Assembly: GCA_021464245.1 (NCBI GenBank) | Contig: JADCRB010000017.1 | Location: 1,275,427-1,339,426 of the forward strand | Direction of reading: 5' to 3' | DNA from: Carallia brachiata | Lineage: Eukaryota; Streptophyta; Magnoliopsida; Malpighiales; Rhizophoraceae | Length of the DNA stretch: 64,000 nt | Shown: piece after piece, positions 59,374 to 64,000 of the stretch | Layout of the letters: each line of letters opens with the position of its first letter | Numbering within the stretch: position 1 is the first letter of the stretch | Translations under genes and position numbers: made by a program | The notes under the pieces: model-generated | The model's database searches: none | Told to the model about the DNA's origin: nothing | Seen by the model: the letters and a program-made list of their open reading frames with translations, nothing else

Positions 59374-60990
59374 TTTATTATTATTATTATTAGTATATTT
59401 TTATTTTATGGTTATTTAATATTTTTATTTTGAAATTATATTAAAATTAGTATTTTATAATTTTTATTTTGATATTCAATAATTTTTAATTTTAAAAAAT
59501 TTCTCTTATTTTTATCGTGAAATAAATATTATCGTATTTTTTATATTAATTTTAATTCCGAACTGAAATAAATGACTATAAAAGATTTTAATTATGATTC
59601 TTAAATAAACTAAATACGTTATAAAATAAGTTATTTCGTTTCCAATTTAGTTTGATTATGATTGTGATTCTAATTCTAATTTTGGATTGTAAACTAAATG
59701 ACCCCTAAATCAATTTCACTCATTAGGTTTCAATCTTTCCTCTCTCTCTCTCTCTCTCTCAAACTATATATATATATATATATATAAATATAAAATTCTA
59801 CATGTCATAATGCCACATCAGCATCTCTTGTTGATGTGGCATTTTCTAAAATTTTTGTTTCATTCTTTAGAAAAAAAAGTAAGCAAATTTCAATTTTTTT
59901 TAAATAATAATTTTGTCTTTGTCTTCCTTCCCAAACCCATCCATGGAATCCCTATTCTTCTCCTTCCTTTCTCAAACCCAACTGAAGAAAAAAGGTCTTC
60001 TAAATAGAAGTTTGTAAACTATAAGAAGAAGATGAAGAAGTCACCGTTAGAAGCCTTATTGTCTATAAGTTTTGCTGCCACATTTCGAGGCCTTTTGCCG
60101 ACTTCTGTGTTTACCCACCAACCCGATTAAGATCGGAAAAATTTTTAAAAAAAAAAAAGAAAACGAAGTGCATTTTAAGCATGCAAGCCATATGAATGTT
60201 CTTCTAGAACTGCAAAACTCGATAACAAAAATACCACGAACCATAATATCAAAGAAAGCCGGAAAGGCGGAGAAAAAAACAGTGATTAAAAGCTGTAGTT
60301 CCAGCAGTTAAAAATACAAACAATCATCATAATGCAAAATTCGCACTTAAAAGATTGATTAAAGGCTCTCACAATGCAAAAAATTAGGGGCTTTGGTCTC
60401 TATCTTTGATCATCAAATGGTCCTTTCTATTATAATAATAAACATTTCGAAAATTGTATTATAAAATATTTAAAAATATATAATTATAAAAATAATTATT
60501 AATTTATTTCATTATTTGATTTAACATTATTAAAAAAATTAACGATTCTTTTTACAATTATATATTTTATAATATTTCATAATATAATATTTGAAATATT
60601 TGTATTATTCTTATATTTATCTATGTGATGAGTGAACCACAATATTATTTTTAATTTCAAATTTATATAATAAAAATATAGAGAGTCAAAAAAGAGTTGA
60701 AAAGAAGTGATCCAAAGGTTATTCAGCAACAAATGAGAGAGCGCACGTGACAAAAATTTTATTTGAATTTCCACATTTCTCGTTTAAGATTATATATACA
60801 AATCTAATACGATTGAATTATGATTGAATGTTACTTGAATGAAAGAGTCCTCTATCATATATGTTATTCTTTTTGTAAAAGAAAGAAAATATTTAATTAA
60901 TTAATAAATAAGTATTCAATTTAAAACCTAATTAAATCTTATAAAGTATTTGTCACAAAAATTTGTAAATTAATATATTAATTAACAATT
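57671..60990. other. AT-rich intergenic DNA with palindromes, no gene seen
   Basis: Frames such as 58238-58564 (108 codons) and 60072-60311 lack recognisable domains and splice support; the first is Phe/Leu/Asn-rich as expected by chance. 59733-59786 is a CT then TA microsatellite. 59810-59860 carries an inverted pair AATGCCACATCA / TGATGTGGCATT. The large palindrome at 59237-59358 is listed separately. Confidence 0.4.
59237..59358. repeat. Large AT palindrome, about 48-base arms, adjoining (TAA)n
   Basis: The left arm (59237-59283) contains TTTTATGTCAATTTTTTATT and the right arm (59311-59358) its near-complement AATAAAAAATTGACATAAAA. The loop is about 27 bases. A TAA repeat of about 16 units follows at 59341-59390. 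The unit also echoes 59050-59150, so it may be a nested or decayed element. Confidence 0.75.
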
Positions 60991-61019
60991 ATATAGATAC
61001 AGAGATACCCTTTCCTTTA

Positions 61020-61028
61020 AGCGGGAAA
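61020..61028 (-). promoter_or_regulatory. Consensus E2F site upstream of NDC80
   Basis: GCGGGAAA at 61021-61028, read on the minus strand, is TTTCCCGC, the textbook plant E2F site. It lies about 125 bases before the NDC80 start codon and just upstream of a GA-rich leader. Regulation by E2F is inferred. Confidence 0.55.
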
Positions 61029-61080
61029 GAGAAATCAAAACCCAAGTATAACCGCTCAAAACAATGTTGTAGTTTTGCTT

Positions 61081-61140
61081 GTGTGTGACTGTGTGTGTGT
61101 GGTGTGAGAGAGAGGAGAGAGAGAGAGAGAGAGAGAGAGG
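61081..61140 (+). repeat. GT then GA microsatellite in the NDC80 5' leader
   Basis: TGTGTGTG at about 61081-61102 is followed by a GA run to 61139, ending 12 bases before the start codon. Likely length-polymorphic. Confidence 0.7.
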
Positions 61141-61151
61141 TGACCGGAAAA

Positions 61152-63443
61152 ATGAGAGGCACGGGTCGCCGACGGCCGACGGACTCCTTCAACCCACAGT
61201 CGACGTTAGAACACCGCCAATTCCACTTCAACACCTCCCGCGATTCCGATGCGAGCTTCGCAAGTAGCCGACCGTCGTCGGTGGGGGCAGGGCGGTCGTC
61301 CGCGGCCTTTGACGTCCCGACCGACCGAGGCCACCAGGCAGCGGCTGTTCGAGCGATCAACGCATATCTGTCTTCCCACTCGTCGCTTCTGTCACTGAGA
61401 ACTCACCCTATCTCCTCATCCAAAGAAATCACGGAAACCCTGCAATTCCTCCTCCACCAACTGGATTACCCAGTCACGAAGCTCGAGGAAGACCTCTTCC
61501 TCATCTTGAAATCCCTAAATTGCCCCTTCAAAGTCACCAAATCTAACCTCCGTGCCCCTAATACTCCTCACAATTGGCCCTCTTATCTCGCCGTGATCCA
61601 CTGGCTCGTTCAGATTGCAAAGTATAAGGAGCATTTGTCTTGCAGTCCGAGGTCCTTGGTCGAAAACAACGACATGCTTGTGTATGCGTTGGACAGCTAC
61701 CTCAGCTACATTCGGGGCGATGATGATCGGGTGGATGCTCTGGATAAGGAGTTTCTGGCGAAGCTGAACAAAGACAGGAACACTTTGTTGGAAGGAGATA
61801 AGGAGTTGGAGAGGAGTTTTTCGGAGCTCAAGGCGAAGCGGAGGGGTTGAGGTCTGGCCCAACAGAGAGGGAGAAGTTGGAAGAGGAGAGGAGCGTGCTG
61901 GAGCAGGATGTGAAGAAGTTTCACGCAATGATTGCTGAGTTAAATCAGAGGACCGAGGCGATGGAGAAGGTTTTAGAGGACAAAAGGAAGGAGTTGGAGG
62001 TGAAGGTCGAGGAGAAAAAGCGGATTGACGAGGAAAATGAGGAGTTGAAGAAGACAGTGGAGGAGCAGACTGTGAATGCGAGGGATGCTGAGAGGATGAA
62101 GAGGGAGTTGCTGGCTGTTGAGAGAGATATTGGAGAGGCCGAGGCTGCTAGGAATGTGTGGGAGGAGAAGATGTGGGATCTTGATTCCGCAATGGGACAA
62201 AAGTTTAAGGAGCTCGAGGCCCTTGCCATGGAGTGTAACCAGGCTGCTAGGAGGTTTTTGAGTTTGATTCTTAGAATCCTTTTGATATTTTTCCTGTAGT
62301 TTTGTTATCAATTGGCTCTGTGGTCTATTTTGTTGATACTTTTGCGAGAATATTTCTGTTCCTTGAGCAAAGTCTGCCGGTCTAACGTTCATAACATACT
62401 CTGTGTTGTTTATTTTCCTGATCATTTAGCTCTAGTAACTGAACTGCTGCCAGGAGCATGTTGGATTTTTTTTTTATTTTTTCAAATTATACACGTCTTA
62501 TGGACACACGGTTTTTGTGGCTGGGATTAGATTTAAGCAATTTTTGTAGATTTAGCCATTTGTTTGAGACATGCCTAAATTGAATCATGCTGGAGGAGAA
62601 GTTTCCAATTTATTTCAGTATCTGATTTTTCTTAAGTTCTGATACTAGGTGGTTAATATATGTAGCCTTAGTGTTCAAACTTGTGGTTATTATTTGGGAG
62701 ACATGCATGTTGTAAATAAAACAACCCAGCTTTCTCTTTCTGTTTTTGTAGTGAATGATAGATCTAATTTCCAAAAGTTGCAACCTAATAAGGTGGATGC
62801 AATTTATCCGAGAGTTCAAATGTTAGAACTTTTACTTGTGTTCCATTCACATGCACTTTCTAGAACACAGAGAGAATTATGCATATTTCATTAGTTGATT
62901 GCAGTACTTTAAAACTAATAAGAAAATCTCCCTTTCAAGCTGAATAGAAATTGCACTCCCGTTTGCCTCCCTTACACATTCAAAATGATTTTGCCTAGCA
63001 GTATGGTAACCTTTTTGAGTGTTGAATTGCTTCATTATCTGGTGAAAATTGTAAGTTATTCATTCTACATGGTCCAAGTGAGGATGACATACAGTAGCAT
63101 CTTATCTGCATCTTTATACCTAAATTCTTTCTGCTTTTATTGATGTATCTCCATTTCCTTCGTGTCTCATGTAACTGGCTGCCTTGCTGGTACCAGATTA
63201 AAGCTTGGGGATGGCTTTCAGTATGCGTTAAATGGAAAGGGGTCTACACCTACTGAAGTGATGGGTATTGACTACAAATCCACAATTAAGCCCAAACTTC
63301 AATCCTTTACAGATGAAATTAAGAAAAGCTCTATGGAAAAATTGGAAGAGTTGATTTTGCTTCAGCAACAGTCATCAGAGTTAAGTTCCAAGATTGAGGG
63401 CAAAAAGAATAACACTGCCACTTTTCAGTCTCAGATTGATGAG
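61152..63443 (+). CDS. NDC80: NDC80/HEC1 kinetochore complex subunit (5' part, runs off window)
   Basis: NDC80 is the microtubule-binding subunit of the four-protein NDC80 complex at the outer kinetochore. Exon 1 is 61152-62253 and exon 2 is 63197-63443 (donor GAG|GTAAGCC); later exons lie beyond 64000. The ATG at 61152 begins MRGTGRRRPTDSFNPQST, a basic N-tail as in the family. The calponin-homology region (about residues 75-200) includes FLLHQLDYPVTKLEEDLF and NWPSYLAVIHWLVQIAKYKE. A long Glu/Lys-rich coiled coil follows. Exon 2 has KLGDGFQYALNGKGSTP and continues the coiled coil. About 450 of an expected 550-600 residues are visible. A one-base deletion near 61838 shifts the frame after codon 229. 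Family identification is firm. Confidence 0.9.
61838..61839 (+). other. NDC80: Frameshift in NDC80 exon 1 (one G missing)
   Basis: The first frame reads ERSFSELKAK then hits TGA at 61848. The -1 frame continues AEGLRSGPTEREKLEEERSV, the expected start of the coiled coil. Adding one G (AAGGCG instead of AAGCG) joins them. No intron fits in this space. Confidence 0.85.
62254..63196 (+). other. NDC80 intron 1 (0.94 kb)
   Basis: Donor GAG|GTTTTT, acceptor GGTACCAG|ATTAAAG; the joined codons read AARRLKLGDG. Small frames inside it, such as 62649-62894, are intronic. Confidence 0.7.
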
Positions 63444-64000
63444 GTAAGCCTATAAAAGGTCTTTGCGCTATGCCTTTACCATTAATGATGTTAAGAAATA
63501 TATGCTATGCTTTGTTGGCATATTATGCCTGACAAGTTTAATTCTCATTTTGTTCAAGTCTACTGAGGGGCTGTTTTCTTGAAGTTAGATATGAATTGGA
63601 TAGGGTAACCAACTGGAAATTTTAGATATGAATTGGATAGGGTAACCAACTGGAAATTTTATCACTATTTTCAATCTTCAATAAATTGAAAATGATTCTT
63701 GGCCTGAATCTACATTTTACAGTTTCATTGTCACTATCTTCTGTATGATAGGTTTAGTAAGTTCTTTGGACTATCGTTTCCATTCCCTTTCTCTCGGATC
63801 ATTATGTCTTCTTACTATTCTTGTAGGTATTTTTCTTGGCTAAGGAATTGAACATTTTGAAAGTTGAATAGTGGGGATATTTGAACACATTTATCACGTA
63901 AAACATTCTGCTAGAGATTAGCTCCCTGCATTTCATTAAAAATTCTTGCTAAAATAGTGCCTTAGAGTCTATTAAGCTGCAAAGTCCTGGATCTTTTGTT
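63444..64000 (+). other. NDC80 intron 2 (start; continues past window)
   Basis: Begins GTAAGCC. No further exon is evident before the window end. It contains the perfect 37-bp duplication at 63585-63658. Confidence 0.6.
63585..63658 (+). repeat. Perfect 37-bp tandem duplication in NDC80 intron 2
   Basis: The unit from TTAGATATGA to AACTGGAAATT occurs twice with no mismatch (63585-63621 and 63622-63658), so it is very recent or an assembly artefact. Confidence 0.9.

Noticed and set aside
61515..62425. Minus-strand frames of 137 and 150 codons opposite NDC80
   Set aside because: They are shadows of the long NDC80 exon; the sense strand has clear family motifs.
62649..62894. 81-codon frame in NDC80 intron 1
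   Set aside because: It lies wholly inside the intron defined by the AGGAG|GT donor and CCAG|ATTAAAG acceptor and has no protein-like motif.

Overview
The window is nuclear DNA of a flowering plant, most likely a eudicot. Genes have many short exons with GT/AG introns, introns and intergenic DNA are very AT-rich, and microsatellites, miniature transposons and LTR-element remains fill the gaps. The protein families (plant separase, DUF1644, plant GT31 with a DUF4094-type N-terminus, plant NDC80) are all land-plant types. The species cannot be named from the sequence alone.

Layout. 1-7.6 kb is gene-poor. It holds a non-autonomous Mutator-type element with a perfect 9-bp target duplication (2702-3529), an unrecognised GC-richer open segment (about 4.2-4.6 kb) and a Tourist-like MITE (about 6.1-6.8 kb). 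7792-27340 (+) is a complete 27-exon separase gene. 27.3-32.7 kb is intergenic, with a degenerate repeat block, a second Tourist-like MITE in the opposite orientation and a 420-470 bp period tandem repeat. 32736-36371 is a decayed Copia-type LTR element with both LTRs. 38623-39723 (-) is an intact DUF1644 zinc-binding protein gene with about 5 kb of 5'-UTR introns reaching to about 44.9 kb. 45-50.9 kb is AT-rich intergenic DNA with a second copy of the degenerate repeat block. 50925-55580 (+) is an intact 11-exon beta-1,3-galactosyltransferase. 55.6-61 kb is intergenic, with a possible orphan exon and a LINE 3' fragment. 61152-63443 (+) is the 5' part of NDC80; its last exons lie beyond the window.

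Separase (opens cohesin at anaphase) and NDC80 (outer kinetochore) act at the same step of mitosis, and both have E2F-like sites just upstream. The DUF1644 and galactosyltransferase genes have no evident link to them.

The most important observation is five single-base deletions in otherwise well-conserved coding sequence: four in separase (near 8047, 14938, 15172 and 26798) and one in NDC80 (near 61838). Four sit in A or T runs. As written, separase would stop after about 120 codons and NDC80 after about 232. Long-read consensus error is the likeliest cause, but a damaged allele cannot be excluded from the sequence. I found no operon, CRISPR array, tRNA, rRNA or clearly new biological system.
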